Shown: piece after piece, positions 8,375-17,852 of the stretch
Layout: each line of letters opens with the position of its first letter
Numbering within the stretch: position 1 is the first letter of the stretch
Assembly (NCBI GenBank): GCA_025454955.1
Contig: JALONL010000009.1
Coordinates: forward strand, 106,411-170,410
Source of the DNA: Bacteroidia bacterium
Lineage (GTDB): Bacteria > Bacteroidota > Bacteroidia > Palsa-965
Direction of reading: 5' to 3'
Length of the DNA: 64,000 nt
Made by a program: the position numbers and the translations under genes
The notes under the pieces: generated by a model
What the model saw: the letters and a program-made list of their open reading frames with translations, nothing else
Told to the model about the DNA's origin: nothing
The model's database searches: none

Positions 8375-11300
8375 ATGAAAATTGCCAACTACGCCGTTAA
8401 AAATTATCAGTTCACACTGGTTATTTTTCTGATGGCCATTGCCCTTGGTGTAACCACACTGCTCAATATGCCGCGCTCGGAAGACCCGGAAATACAGGCG
8501 CCGCAGTTTCCGGTAATTGTAATTTATCCCGGCACAAGTCCGCAGGATATGGAACAATTAGTGGTAAAACCATTGGAGAAAAAAATTACCGAACTCGAAG
8601 ACATAAAACGTGTGCGCACCAAAGTAACCGATGGCGTGGCCGTGATAAATGTGGAGTACAAGTATGAAAGCGATGTGGATAAAAAATATCAGGAATTGGT
8701 GCGCGAAGTAAACGGTTTGCGCAGCGAATTGCCGAAAGATATTTTCAGCATCGAAATTCAGAAAATACAACCTTCCAATGTAAATGTGCTTCAGCTTGCG
8801 CTGGTATCTGAAAATGCCTCGCGCGAAAGCATTCGCAAGGAAGCCGAACGTTTGCAGGAATCGCTCGAAAAGCTGCGCGAACTGAAAAACGTGGAAATTG
8901 CCGGATTGCCCGAACGCATTGTGCGCATTGATTTGCAGTTCGAGAAAATTGCCCAGTTGCACATTCCGCTCGACGCCATTGTGGGAAGCATTCAAAGCGA
9001 ACTGGCCAATATTCCCGGCGGAAGTCTGGATGCAGGTGGAAAAACCTTTAACGTAAAAACCAGCGGCAACTATACCGACATTTCGCAGATTGGTCAAACC
9101 ATTGTATATAGTGTAAACGGCAACAATGTAAAACTTGCCGATGTGGCCGATGTGCGTTTCGATCACGAAGAGCAGAAACACATTACCCGCATAAACGGCC
9201 ATCGTTGTGTGCTGGTGAATGCCGCGCAGAAACCGGGTTTCAACATTTCGCAAACCCAAACCAAATACCTGCCGGTAATTGAAGCATTCAAAAAAACGCT
9301 GCCTGCCAATATCGAACTCATCGATAATTTCGATCAGGCCAAAAACGTAAACAAACGTCTTGGCGGTTTGGGTATCGACTTTCTCATAGCCATTCTGCTG
9401 GTGGGCATTACGCTGCTACCGCTGGGCGGGCGGGCTGCTTCGGTGGTGATGATTTCCATACCGCTTTCGCTGGCAATAGGGCTGGTGTTGTTAAACCTGT
9501 TTGGCTACAACCTCAATCAGTTGAGCATTGTGGGTCTTGTAGTGGCACTCGGGCTGCTTGTTGACGACAGCATTGTGGTGGTGGAAAACATTGAACGCTG
9601 GCTGCGCGACGGCTATTCGCGCCGCGATGCCACGCTGCTGGCCACCAAACAAATCGGGCTGGCTGTGGTGGGCTGCACGGCCACATTGGTTATTGCCTTT
9701 ATGCCGCTGGTATTTCTGCCCGAAGGCGCAGGCGATTTCATACGCAGTTTGCCGATGGCCGTAATTATGAGCGTAATTGCGTCGATGGTAGTGTCGCTTA
9801 CCATTATTCCCTTCCTTTCGAGTCGCATCCTGAAAGATCATCACGGCGAAGCCAAGCAAACCGGCAATTTATTTTTGCGTGCGCTGCAGAACGGCATTCA
9901 CAAAACCTATGCGCCGTTGCTTAACCGCGCGCTCAATCGTCCGGTAATTACGCTGGTTATTGCCGCGGGAATTTTTGCCGGTTCGCTGGTGCTCATTAAG
10001 GTCATTGGTTTCAGTCTTTTCCCTGCGTCTGAAAAGCCACAGTTCATCATTAACGTACGCACACCGCTGCAAACCAGCCTCAGTGAAACTGATACGGTAA
10101 CACGCTACGTGGAAAAAGTACTGGCTGCCGAGCCGCTGGTGCAATACTATACCAGCAACGTGGGCAAAGGCAATCCGCGCATTTACTACAACGTAATTCC
10201 CGAAAACGAGCGCAGCGACTTTGCACAGATTTTCATTCAGCTTTACGACAATACCAGCCCCAACGACAAGCTGGCATTGATTGAAAAACTACGCAGCAAA
10301 CTCAGCGAAACACCCGGCGCAAAAATAGAAGTAAAGAATTTCGAGCAGGGCCCGCCCGTGGTGGCTCCGGTAGAAGTGCGTCTCTACGGCGACAATCTCG
10401 ACACGCTCCGCGCCTACGCCACAAAAGCAGAGTTGCTTCTCAAAAACACAAAGGGCACGCTGTATGTGGATAATCCGGTGAGCAACCTCAAATCCGACAT
10501 CCGCTACACCATTAACCGCGAGAAGGCCAACCGCTACGGCATTCCCACCGTAAACATCGACCGCACGGTGCGCATAGCCCTTGCCGGTTTAAACGTGGGC
10601 AATTTTTCCGATGCCAACGGCGACGATTTCGATCTGCTCATTACCTCGCCCAAAGGCGAACGCGCCACATTCGATGTGCTTTCGGATGTGTATGTAAACA
10701 GTATGCAGGGCGCAGCCATTCCGCTCAGCCAGCTTGCCAGTCCCGGCCTCGAAGCCTCGCCGCTGGAAATAAACCACAGCGATAAAATACGCACGGTTTC
10801 CATAAGCGCGTATGTACAGAAAGGATTCCTTACCGATAATGTGATAAACGATGTGATGGCTAAAATGCAGCAGGTAAAACTCCCCGAAGGCTATACCTGG
10901 GACATGGGCGGCGAGGTGGAATCGCGCAAGGAATCGTTTGGTGGTTTTGGCACCATCATTATCATCACGATATTTCTTTTTATTGCCGTGCTGATATTGG
11001 AATTCCGCACGTTCAAAAGCACGCTCATTGTGCTTTCGGTAATTCCGCTGGGCATTGTGGGCGCGGTAATTGGTCTTTGGCTTACTGGCAATTCGCTTTC
11101 GTTTGTGGCTGTCATCGGCCTTATTGCGCTGGCCGGCATTGAAGTGAAAAACTCCATTCTGCTGGTTGACTTTACCAATCAGCTTCGCGCACAGGGCATG
11201 AGCCTCGAAGCCGCCATACGCGAAGCCGGCGAAGTACGTTTCCTGCCCATCGTGCTCACTTCACTCACTGCCATCGGCGGACTCATACCGATAGCCATTT

Positions 11301-11455
11301 CCACCAACCCGCTCATTTCGCCGCTGGCAGTGGTGCTTATCGGCGGGTTGATAAGTTCCACGCTGCTTTCGCGGGTGGTGACGCCGGTAATTTATAAACT
11401 CATACCGCCCAAGGTGGAAGCCATTACACAGGGGGAAGCAACAACCGAAAGTTGA
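8375..11455 (+). CDS. RND efflux transporter permease
   Basis: A 1026-aa proton-driven pump with the AcrB fold: an N-terminal transmembrane helix, two large periplasmic loops and two six-helix bundles. The TM4 motif GLLVDDSIVVVENIER (~391-406) carries the paired aspartates needed for proton relay. The second half repeats the layout (GIEVKNSILLVDFTNQLRAQ). The sequence is closer to the HAE/metal-efflux type common in Bacteroidota than to enterobacterial AcrB; the substrate is unknown. A strong terminator hairpin follows. Confidence 0.95.
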   Translation: MKIANYAVKNYQFTLVIFLMAIALGVTTLLNMPRSEDPEIQAPQFPVIVIYPGTSPQDMEQLVVKPLEKKITELEDIKRVRTKVTDGVAVINVEYKYESDVDKKYQELVREVNGLRSELPKDIFSIEIQKIQPSNVNVLQLALVSENASRESIRKEAERLQESLEKLRELKNVEIAGLPERIVRIDLQFEKIAQLHIPLDAIVGSIQSELANIPGGSLDAGGKTFNVKTSGNYTDISQIGQTIVYSVNGNNVKLADVADVRFDHEEQKHITRINGHRCVLVNAAQKPGFNISQTQTKYLPVIEAFKKTLPANIELIDNFDQAKNVNKRLGGLGIDFLIAILLVGITLLPLGGRAASVVMISIPLSLAIGLVLLNLFGYNLNQLSIVGLVVALGLLVDDSIVVVENIERWLRDGYSRRDATLLATKQIGLAVVGCTATLVIAFMPLVFLPEGAGDFIRSLPMAVIMSVIASMVVSLTIIPFLSSRILKDHHGEAKQTGNLFLRALQNGIHKTYAPLLNRALNRPVITLVIAAGIFAGSLVLIKVIGFSLFPASEKPQFIINVRTPLQTSLSETDTVTRYVEKVLAAEPLVQYYTSNVGKGNPRIYYNVIPENERSDFAQIFIQLYDNTSPNDKLALIEKLRSKLSETPGAKIEVKNFEQGPPVVAPVEVRLYGDNLDTLRAYATKAELLLKNTKGTLYVDNPVSNLKSDIRYTINREKANRYGIPTVNIDRTVRIALAGLNVGNFSDANGDDFDLLITSPKGERATFDVLSDVYVNSMQGAAIPLSQLASPGLEASPLEINHSDKIRTVSISAYVQKGFLTDNVINDVMAKMQQVKLPEGYTWDMGGEVESRKESFGGFGTIIIITIFLFIAVLILEFRTFKSTLIVLSVIPLGIVGAVIGLWLTGNSLSFVAVIGLIALAGIEVKNSILLVDFTNQLRAQGMSLEAAIREAGEVRFLPIVLTSLTAIGGLIPIAISTNPLISPLAVVLIGGLISSTLLSRVVTPVIYKLIPPKVEAITQGEATTES

Positions 11456-11469
11456 AGCGAAAACGGTTG

Positions 11470-11511
11470 TTGAATTACGGCGGATTTCCGGAAACGGGAG
11501 TCCGCCGTTTT
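11470..11511 (+). terminator. Terminator of the efflux operon, copy 1 of a repeated hairpin
   Basis: A hairpin with arms GGCGGA and TCCGCC and inner pairs TTCC/GGGA, followed by TTTT. The 42-base segment is repeated with one mismatch at 14642-14683, with the two copies on either side of the secreted kelch protein gene. The terminator role is inferred from position and T-run. Confidence 0.8.
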
Positions 11512-11655
11512 CCTTTTCAAATGCGGCAACTGTACAGCCATTAAAATGCACTCCGCCGGGCTGGCAACAACGAACATTTGCAGCGTTTAGCTGTATCTTT
11601 AACACATACAGTGTAACTGTCAGGCAATACTCAATCGGAAAAGCGTACAGCCGCG

Positions 11656-14346
11656 ATGAAGCCCATCATCACAATAATCTGTCTTTTTATTGCTGCGGGC
11701 ACCGCCAATGCTCAGGCCGGAGCGTGGACATGGATGAGAGGCGATACCACTTTTCCGTCTTTTGCAGTTTATGGCACACAAGGCGTTGCAGCACCTTCAA
11801 ATACACCTCCCAGTCTCTACGAAAGTGCGGAGTGGACCGACTTAAACGGAAATTTCTGGATTTATGGCGGCTTTGAATTCATAGGACCGGGAGGACTGAA
11901 ATCAGCGTTATGGAAATTCGATCCGGTAACAAATTTATGGACCTGGGTATCCGGCAGCCAGTCGTCAAATGTGCTGGCAGTGCATGGAACCAAAGGAGTC
12001 CCCTCGCCACTCAACGATCCCGGAAACAGAGGGTATGGCATTGCAACCTGGGTTGATTTAAACAATGATTTATGGATGTTTGGCGGAAACTCCTGGGATC
12101 CGCAGGTATTTACCGGGCTCAGAAACGACATGTGGAAATATTCCATTGCCACAAATGAATGGACATGGATGAGCGGAAGTGATACCGTAAACGGCACAGG
12201 AGTTCCCGGAGTGTTGCAAGTACCCGATGTAAACAATACACCCAGCCCCAGATGCGAAGCCGGTAGTACGTGGACAGATGCGAATGGCGATTTATGGATG
12301 TTTGGAGGCACCAATACCACAGATGAAGTATGGCGGTATTCGGTAGCCACCAACGAATGGACGTGGATGAGCGGACAAACCACAGGAATTACCGGCGTTA
12401 ATTATGGTGTGCAGGGAGTTCCGGCAGCTACGAATACACCCGGAGCTCGATTCTCATTCAGTAACTGGAAAGATCAGCAGGGAAATTTTTGGATTTACGG
12501 CGGCGGAAATACCGGGTACAGCGATATGTGGATGTACAATCCAACCACTTTTATGTGGACCTGGATGGCAGGTACAGGTTTAACACCATTACCCGTATTT
12601 AGTACTTACTGTACACCCGGACAAGGCGTAGCCCCTCCGCTTACCGAAAACAGGGCTTGCTGGACAGACCAATGCGGTCGTTTCTGGCAGTTTGGCGGAT
12701 TTGGTTTTGGGAGTGACTTAGTAAATATCCTTTGGGTATTTGATCCCGTTACACTTGAATTTACCTGGGTATCCGGCTCCTTGGCTGTATTGCAGCCGGC
12801 CATAGCCGCTGCACAATTTGTACCTTCTGTTTCCAACGTACCTGCCTCTGCCGATGGCGGAAACGGATTTACAGCCTTGAACGGCGATTTATGGATGACA
12901 GGAGGACGCAATGCCGGTACATTGCTCTGGCGCTACCAAATTGATCCATCCTGCCCTTCCGCACAAATCACGGCAACAATTGCCGCATCCGCTCAAAATG
13001 GAACGGGCTGTGCACCTTTCACACCATCCTTCTCAGCATTACTGAGCAACGCGCAAATTACCACAGCAACCTATCAATGGGATTTTGGCGACCCAACTAC
13101 TACAAACGATACAAGTTCGCTGGCAAATCCCGCTTACACCTTTTCACAGCCCGGAACTTATACTGTAACACTTATCGCATCGGCCGTAAATTCGTGCATC
13201 AACAGTACCGATACGTCAACCTTTACAGTAACCGTTTTTCAACAACCAATTGCCAATTTGGGCAGTGATACCGTGCTTTGTTCACCAGCCTCTTCAATCC
13301 TGCTCGATGCTGGAAATACAGGGGCAACGTTTCTCTGGTCAACCAATGATACCACACAAACAATTCAGGTTAATTCGCCCGGTATATACAGTGTAACAAT
13401 TTCTGAAGGCAGTTGCATTTCTGCCGATACTTTACTCATTTCCATTGCCACTCAACCCGATCTCGGAAACGATACCGCTGTTTGTCCCGGCCAGTCTTTA
13501 CAGCTGGCCACAAATGCGCCCGGAAATTATCTTTGGAACACGGGCGACACCACCTCATCAATTCTTGCCACTACTGCAGGTGCATATATTCTGCAAGTTT
13601 TTGATGCCGTGTGCATAACTGCTGATACACTCGTACTTACACTGCTACCCGCTCCGGTTGTTGATCTGGGCAACGATACCCTGCTTTGTCCGGATCAAAC
13701 ACTCATCCTCAATGCTGCCAATACCAACGCCTCTTACAACTGGAACACCGGAGCAAACAGCGCCGCAATAAGCATTAATCAGGCCGGTAACTATTCGGTA
13801 ATTGTTAACCAGGCAGGTTGTGTGGCGGCAGACAGTATTCGCGTAACATATACCACGACGCCGCAACTGGGAGATGATCTTTCGCTTTGCCTCATTGAAA
13901 ACAATATTGTGCTGGATGCAGGTACGTTGCCGGGTAGTTATCGCTGGAGCACAGGCGACACCACATCGTCCATAACCATTTCAGAACCCGGTATTTATTC
14001 CCTCACTGTTACATCCGGAAGCTGCATACTCACTGATTCAATCACCATTACCGGAAATCCCGGTGGCAGTTTGCTCTACGTACCCAACAGCTTCACACCC
14101 AACGGCGATGGTCTTAACGATAACTTCAAACCAATTGGCACTGATATTATAAGTTTCAACCTCCTGATCTTTAACCGATGGGGAGAACTAATTTTTGAAA
14201 CCAATGATTATAACTCAGGCTGGAATGGCATTACAGGCAATCAACAAGCTGAAAATGAAGTGTATGTATATCTGATAAATTACAGCAGCAGTTGTTCGGA
14301 AGGACTTACGTTGCGTAAGATGGGGCATGTTTCTGTGATCAGGTAA
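11656..14346 (+). CDS. Secreted kelch/PKD protein with T9SS type-B sorting domain
   Basis: An 896-aa secreted protein. After the signal peptide (residues 1-19, ending ANA) come about six kelch-like repeats (~25-430) with recurring WTWMSGS, a run ending in NTP, and DLWMFGG / DMWKY. A PKD domain follows (~440-528; YQWDFGDP and PGTYTVTLIAS). Then come four Ig-like repeats of ~70 aa each, opening LGNDT.LCP and containing W-TGDTTSSI (~530-800). The last ~90 residues (VPNSFTPNGDGLNDNF through FNRWGE) are the gliding-motility-associated C-terminal domain, the type-B T9SS signal. Such proteins are exported through the outer membrane and attached to the cell surface or released; this one is adhesin-like, and its ligand is unknown. 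Confidence 0.9.
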   Translation: MKPIITIICLFIAAGTANAQAGAWTWMRGDTTFPSFAVYGTQGVAAPSNTPPSLYESAEWTDLNGNFWIYGGFEFIGPGGLKSALWKFDPVTNLWTWVSGSQSSNVLAVHGTKGVPSPLNDPGNRGYGIATWVDLNNDLWMFGGNSWDPQVFTGLRNDMWKYSIATNEWTWMSGSDTVNGTGVPGVLQVPDVNNTPSPRCEAGSTWTDANGDLWMFGGTNTTDEVWRYSVATNEWTWMSGQTTGITGVNYGVQGVPAATNTPGARFSFSNWKDQQGNFWIYGGGNTGYSDMWMYNPTTFMWTWMAGTGLTPLPVFSTYCTPGQGVAPPLTENRACWTDQCGRFWQFGGFGFGSDLVNILWVFDPVTLEFTWVSGSLAVLQPAIAAAQFVPSVSNVPASADGGNGFTALNGDLWMTGGRNAGTLLWRYQIDPSCPSAQITATIAASAQNGTGCAPFTPSFSALLSNAQITTATYQWDFGDPTTTNDTSSLANPAYTFSQPGTYTVTLIASAVNSCINSTDTSTFTVTVFQQPIANLGSDTVLCSPASSILLDAGNTGATFLWSTNDTTQTIQVNSPGIYSVTISEGSCISADTLLISIATQPDLGNDTAVCPGQSLQLATNAPGNYLWNTGDTTSSILATTAGAYILQVFDAVCITADTLVLTLLPAPVVDLGNDTLLCPDQTLILNAANTNASYNWNTGANSAAISINQAGNYSVIVNQAGCVAADSIRVTYTTTPQLGDDLSLCLIENNIVLDAGTLPGSYRWSTGDTTSSITISEPGIYSLTVTSGSCILTDSITITGNPGGSLLYVPNSFTPNGDGLNDNFKPIGTDIISFNLLIFNRWGELIFETNDYNSGWNGITGNQQAENEVYVYLINYSSSCSEGLTLRKMGHVSVIR

Positions 14347-14357
14347 GTGTGGTATTG

Positions 14358-14576
14358 TTACACCTGCACAGGTATGTATTGGAAAGACCGGATGAGTTCA
14401 CGGCGGCCATCAAAAACAATTTCCAGTACCGTAAAATCAGCCTTCCTCAACTTAGCAATGCCTTGCCGGTAACTCGAGTTGGTATCGTTCTTCACGTAAA
14501 ATTTCAGCAGGTTTTCCCCACTTTAGCCGTCCTCAAAAGCACTACTCCAAAGTTGTGCCCCCAGATAGCTTTTGAT
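14358..14576 (-). pseudogene. Decayed gene fragment, family unknown
   Basis: On the minus strand a protein-like frame runs from a stop at 14574-14576 through a second in-frame TAA (14523-14525) to a stop at 14358-14360. The last part reads VKNDTNSSYRQGIAKLRK, then ADFTVLEIVFDGRRELIRSF and YIPVQV, which has the look of real protein. No start and no intact frame exist upstream, so it appears to be the tail end of a broken gene. A short plus-strand frame over the same bases looks like chance. The rest of the 14347-14820 gap holds the second terminator repeat and nothing else that I recognise. Confidence 0.4.
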
Positions 14577-14641
14577 TTATCTCAAAGCTATGCCTGTTAA
14601 TACTTTCAGAGGTTTTAAGCCTTCCAAATGTTCATTAAGTC

Positions 14642-14683
14642 TTGAATTAAGGCGGATTTCCGGAAACGGGAGTCCGCCGTTTT
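14642..14683 (+). repeat. Second copy of the terminator-like hairpin
   Basis: Matches 11470-11511 at 41 of 42 bases, including the full hairpin and the T-run. It can terminate plus-strand transcription from the kelch gene, although that gene ends 295 bases earlier and a decayed gene lies between. Confidence 0.8.
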
Positions 14684-14820
14684 TGCATCTCATGCGAATA
14701 TGAAAAAAATGCCCATCCGCAGTATATCAATAAGCACGCACTATAAGAAAACATCGCTATTTGCGAAGTGTGGAAAATGAATGCGGTTTATAACCACATT
14801 TATGAAAACACATCGGAAAA

Positions 14821-15762
14821 ATGAATACCATACACGAAGCGGCTGCGGCGTTTCTTTTTCACTGCAAATTTGAAAAGAAACTAAGCCCCAAAACCACCAA
14901 AGCCTACGATTCAGACTGCAGGCAGTTTACGCAGTTTCTCAGTAAACTAAAGCACAGCGGCAAACTGAACGAAATAGACAAACACACCATAAAAGCCTAT
15001 CTCGAACATCTGCACGGAATGCGCCCCAAAACCCTGCGCCGGAAAATAGCCACGCTCAAAGCCATGTTCAATTTTCTGGAATACGAAGAAGAAATTCTCA
15101 CCACCCCGTTCCGGAAAATGAAAATCAGCATCCGCGAACCCCGCATGTTGCCACGGGTAATGACACTCACCGAAGTGCAGCAAATACTTAGCTACGCCCA
15201 GAAAAAAGTCCAAACAAGCATCTCCGGCCCCACCTCGTCCTCCTACCGCGAAGCCCTGCGCAATCAGGCCGTGCTCGAACTGCTTTTTGCCACCGGCATG
15301 CGCGTATCGGAAGCCACCCAACTCCAACGCAGCGAAATTGATTTGCGTTCGGGCATTGTGCGCATCATGGGCAAAGGCAGCAGGCAAAGGGTCATCCAGA
15401 TATGCCACACCCAGGTACTTCAGGTACTTACCACCTATCAGAAAACCTGGCACAAAACCCTGAGCCGCCGCACACACTTCTTCCTCAGCCGTCGCCAAAC
15501 CCCGCTCTCCGAACAATCCATCCGCAACATGATAAAACACTACGCCCAAAAATGCGGCATCAAAAAACACATCACCCCACACACCTTCCGACATTCATTT
15601 GCCACCCTGCTGCTTGAGCAGGATGTGGATATTAAGTATATACAGCAGTTTTTGGGGCATAGCTCTATCAATACCACACAGATTTATACGCATGTGAATG
15701 CGGAGAAGCAGAAAGCGATATTGAAAACGAGGCATCCGAGATTGGCTTTTGAGGTGGGATGA
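14821..15762 (+). CDS. XerC/D-like tyrosine recombinase
   Basis: A 313-aa recombinase with an N-terminal SAM-like core-binding domain (~5-90) and a C-terminal catalytic domain. All expected residues are visible: R161 (FATGMRVSE), K185 (MGKGSRQR), H254 and R257 (HTFRHSFA), H280 (LGHSS) and the nucleophile Y289 (TTQIYTHV). The family cuts paired ~11-bp arms around a 6-8-bp spacer. Two bases after its stop lies an imperfect palindrome, GATAA-N7-TTATC, whose exact inverted copy occurs 2.1 kb downstream; these may be its own recombination sites. Its composition matches the host, unlike the AT-rich genes behind it. The alternative of a housekeeping XerC or XerD is possible but does not fit the context. 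Confidence 0.92.
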   Translation: MNTIHEAAAAFLFHCKFEKKLSPKTTKAYDSDCRQFTQFLSKLKHSGKLNEIDKHTIKAYLEHLHGMRPKTLRRKIATLKAMFNFLEYEEEILTTPFRKMKISIREPRMLPRVMTLTEVQQILSYAQKKVQTSISGPTSSSYREALRNQAVLELLFATGMRVSEATQLQRSEIDLRSGIVRIMGKGSRQRVIQICHTQVLQVLTTYQKTWHKTLSRRTHFFLSRRQTPLSEQSIRNMIKHYAQKCGIKKHITPHTFRHSFATLLLEQDVDIKYIQQFLGHSSINTTQIYTHVNAEKQKAILKTRHPRLAFEVG

Positions 15763-15764
15763 TG

Positions 15765-15781
15765 GATAACTAAAGATTATC
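15765..15781 (+). repeat. Left inverted repeat / candidate recombination site
   Basis: GATAACTAAAGATTATC, two bases behind the recombinase stop codon. With one more base each side the arms are GGATAA and TTATCC around a 7-base spacer, the geometry of a tyrosine recombinase core site. The exact reverse complement is at 17853-17869. Confidence 0.65.
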
Positions 15782-15819
15782 CTGATAGTTCTAACTGGCA
15801 CAACTCAGAAGGTACTGAG

Positions 15820-16569
15820 ATGAGTAACTATAATTGGCTGATAACTCATCATAATGCCAAAATCAAAGAAAGAAGATTGTTTGCAAAAAAAATTATGGAA
15901 AACAACCCCAGTAAAATAATTGATATTGGTTGTGGATTTGGATTATGGCTTGAACTTTTAGATAAAAATTCAAATAATAATACTCAGTTAATTGGTATTG
16001 ATAATGACAAAAAAACTCTGGAAAAAGCCACTGATCGAGCTAAGAAATGGAAATCTCAATCTTCTTTTTTACATATAAACATAGAAAACCAGATTGACGA
16101 GATTCCGAAAGCCGATTTGATACTTATGATGAATATGTATGGTTACATTAAAAATATCAAGTCGTTTACAGCAAAATTGCTCGAAAAGATACTTCCCAAT
16201 GGGAGATTAGTTATTAAACAGTATGACGGGACAGTATTTAAATTCGGACCAATGAATTATTACGACAGACAAAAAATTGAAAACTCACTTATGATCTATA
16301 AGCATGATTATACTCATTATAACATAGATAGAATTTGGGAAACTTTAAATGAGTTAAATCCTAAATTAATTGATAAACGATTTGAGATTTTTCAAAGAAA
16401 CGGTCCCTTTAATCGACCATTTCAGAAATATTTTAATAATGAAATTGAATGGATGAAGGGGAAAGTTTCCACTGAATGTAAAGAAATATTATCAGAATGG
16501 ATAAAGACAGTTCCCAATTCTAAACGCTATTTTTTTGAAACGGAATTAATTCTCACTATACAACCCTAA
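15820..16569 (+). CDS. Class I SAM-dependent methyltransferase
   Basis: A 249-aa methyltransferase. The SAM-binding motif I is clear (IIDIGCGFGLWLELL, ~33-47), followed by the acidic end of strand 2 (LIGIDND, ~57-63). A later hydrophobic strand (KADLILMMNMYGYI) takes the place of motif IV, so no DNA-methylase DPPY or NPPY box is seen; a small-molecule or protein substrate is more likely than DNA, but it is unknown. It is visibly AT-rich compared with the flanking genes. The gene lies just inside the left inverted repeat and is followed after 7 nt by an unknown gene, probably in one transcript. Confidence 0.8.
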   Translation: MSNYNWLITHHNAKIKERRLFAKKIMENNPSKIIDIGCGFGLWLELLDKNSNNNTQLIGIDNDKKTLEKATDRAKKWKSQSSFLHINIENQIDEIPKADLILMMNMYGYIKNIKSFTAKLLEKILPNGRLVIKQYDGTVFKFGPMNYYDRQKIENSLMIYKHDYTHYNIDRIWETLNELNPKLIDKRFEIFQRNGPFNRPFQKYFNNEIEWMKGKVSTECKEILSEWIKTVPNSKRYFFETELILTIQP

Positions 16570-16576
16570 ATGACAA

Positions 16577-17077
16577 ATGGAAGGTGTTATTCATGCATTC
16601 AATTGTGAAGAAGGGTATTTTCAACTTGAGCAAAAAATTGCTCAAGCAAAGTCAATAAGAAATACTAGATTTTATCCTAAAGCAGTAAATCGAACTTTAA
16701 ATGATGCTATAAAACAATGGGATGCCCACTTAGCAAATTGCATTATAAATACTCACCTTGAAGTTTATGATGTGGGAAGTAATTTTGGCAAGAAATCAAT
16801 GTCAAAGATGATTGAAAAATTAGAAGAAAAAGAAGGCGGATTGAATCGCTATCATTCAAGAATTTATGATGATGAAAACTTCAACGCATTAAATTTTATT
16901 ATTATTGATTATTTCGGAACACCTTCGGAACTTTGGATTGGATGGCATATAGATAATGACAGAAGACTTGAGGAAGGAAGATGCTATCAAACATCTGAAC
17001 CTATGTTGATTGAGCTTTTTAGAAGATGGCACATGAGATTGTTTGCGGATAAATCGGCTAATGAATTAAGTAGATAA
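16577..17077 (+). CDS. Unknown protein, 166 aa
   Basis: No family recognised. A soluble, charged protein of mixed helix and strand, with aromatic motifs ELWIGWHIDNDRR and LIELFRRWHMRLF in the last third. Like its neighbours it is AT-rich. It follows the methyltransferase by 7 nt and its 3' end overlaps the convergent gene on the other strand by 12 bases, which is typical of compact mobile cassettes. Confidence 0.7.
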   Translation: MEGVIHAFNCEEGYFQLEQKIAQAKSIRNTRFYPKAVNRTLNDAIKQWDAHLANCIINTHLEVYDVGSNFGKKSMSKMIEKLEEKEGGLNRYHSRIYDDENFNALNFIIIDYFGTPSELWIGWHIDNDRRLEEGRCYQTSEPMLIELFRRWHMRLFADKSANELSR

Positions 17078-17848
17078 AGCAGGTTCGGCGGCGTGCCATA
17101 ATTCTATAAAATTTGCTGTAAACATTTTTACAATCTCACTATCTTCTGATAGTAATATTTGGGGTTCGAATTCATTGGCATCATGTTCCCAGTTGAAAAG
17201 CACTTCTGTTTTTTTATTCTTATCTTTATATCTTAATATCATGTAATTCATTTGAATTTGTTCACTTTTAATTATTCGTCTTTCATATCCGTATTTTTTT
17301 AATACCGAAGTATTGTTTGCATAATTATCTTTATCTAACATCATCAGTTTTTCTATTCTGTTTTTTGCTTTAGAATTATAAATATCTCTCCACTTTATTG
17401 ATTTATATTTTATCTTCATAAGCAACTGATCGTATGTCTTTGAATATTCTGAGTTACCTGAATCATAAAGCGCATCAGTCGAAAGTGCTTCTTCTTTTTC
17501 TGAATTAATAGAAGTATTCCATACACTATCAAGTATATCGAGTCTTTGAGTTACGTAGCTAATGGCAGTAGTAGGGCTACCTATTGTTATCACATGATTA
17601 TACTTTTTTACAGTCTCAAATAATTGATTTATGCTGTCTGAATAACGTTTTTTTTCGATAAAAGAAACGATTGTGTGAGACAAATATGATATCAGCATGG
17701 CGAAGGATAATGGTAAAAGTGTCTTCTCCGTGTCTGTCAGATTACCTGATTTCATGTAATAATTACTGATTAAGAAAGTAACAATAGCAAGTAAAGGGCT
17801 TACAATTGTCTCTAACAGCGTTGTGTTGATTTTTTCTTTCCGAATCAT
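17066..17848 (-). CDS. Two-helix membrane protein of unknown function
   Basis: A 260-aa protein with two N-terminal membrane helices (~12-31 and ~43-63) and a cytoplasmic domain of about 190 residues that I do not recognise; a glycine-containing segment VITIGSPTTAISYV opens it. Small membrane-anchored proteins with a cytoplasmic sensor or effector domain are frequent in defence cassettes, but no known effector motif is visible, so this remains a guess from context. The gene reads inward from the right inverted repeat, which lies 4 nt before its start codon, opposite in direction to the methyltransferase pair. Confidence 0.7.
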   Translation of the reverse strand: MIRKEKINTTLLETIVSPLLAIVTFLISNYYMKSGNLTDTEKTLLPLSFAMLISYLSHTIVSFIEKKRYSDSINQLFETVKKYNHVITIGSPTTAISYVTQRLDILDSVWNTSINSEKEEALSTDALYDSGNSEYSKTYDQLLMKIKYKSIKWRDIYNSKAKNRIEKLMMLDKDNYANNTSVLKKYGYERRIIKSEQIQMNYMILRYKDKNKKTEVLFNWEHDANEFEPQILLSEDSEIVKMFTANFIELWHAAEPALST

Positions 17849-17852
17849 ATAC

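Noticed and set aside
14349..14600. Plus-strand 83-aa frame behind the kelch gene
   Set aside because: Composition is not protein-like; the minus strand over the same bases gives a far better, though broken, protein sequence.
15820..17848. Restriction-modification or BREX/DISARM-type defence locus
   Set aside because: The methyltransferase has no DNA-methylase catalytic box and no nuclease or helicase is present in the cassette.
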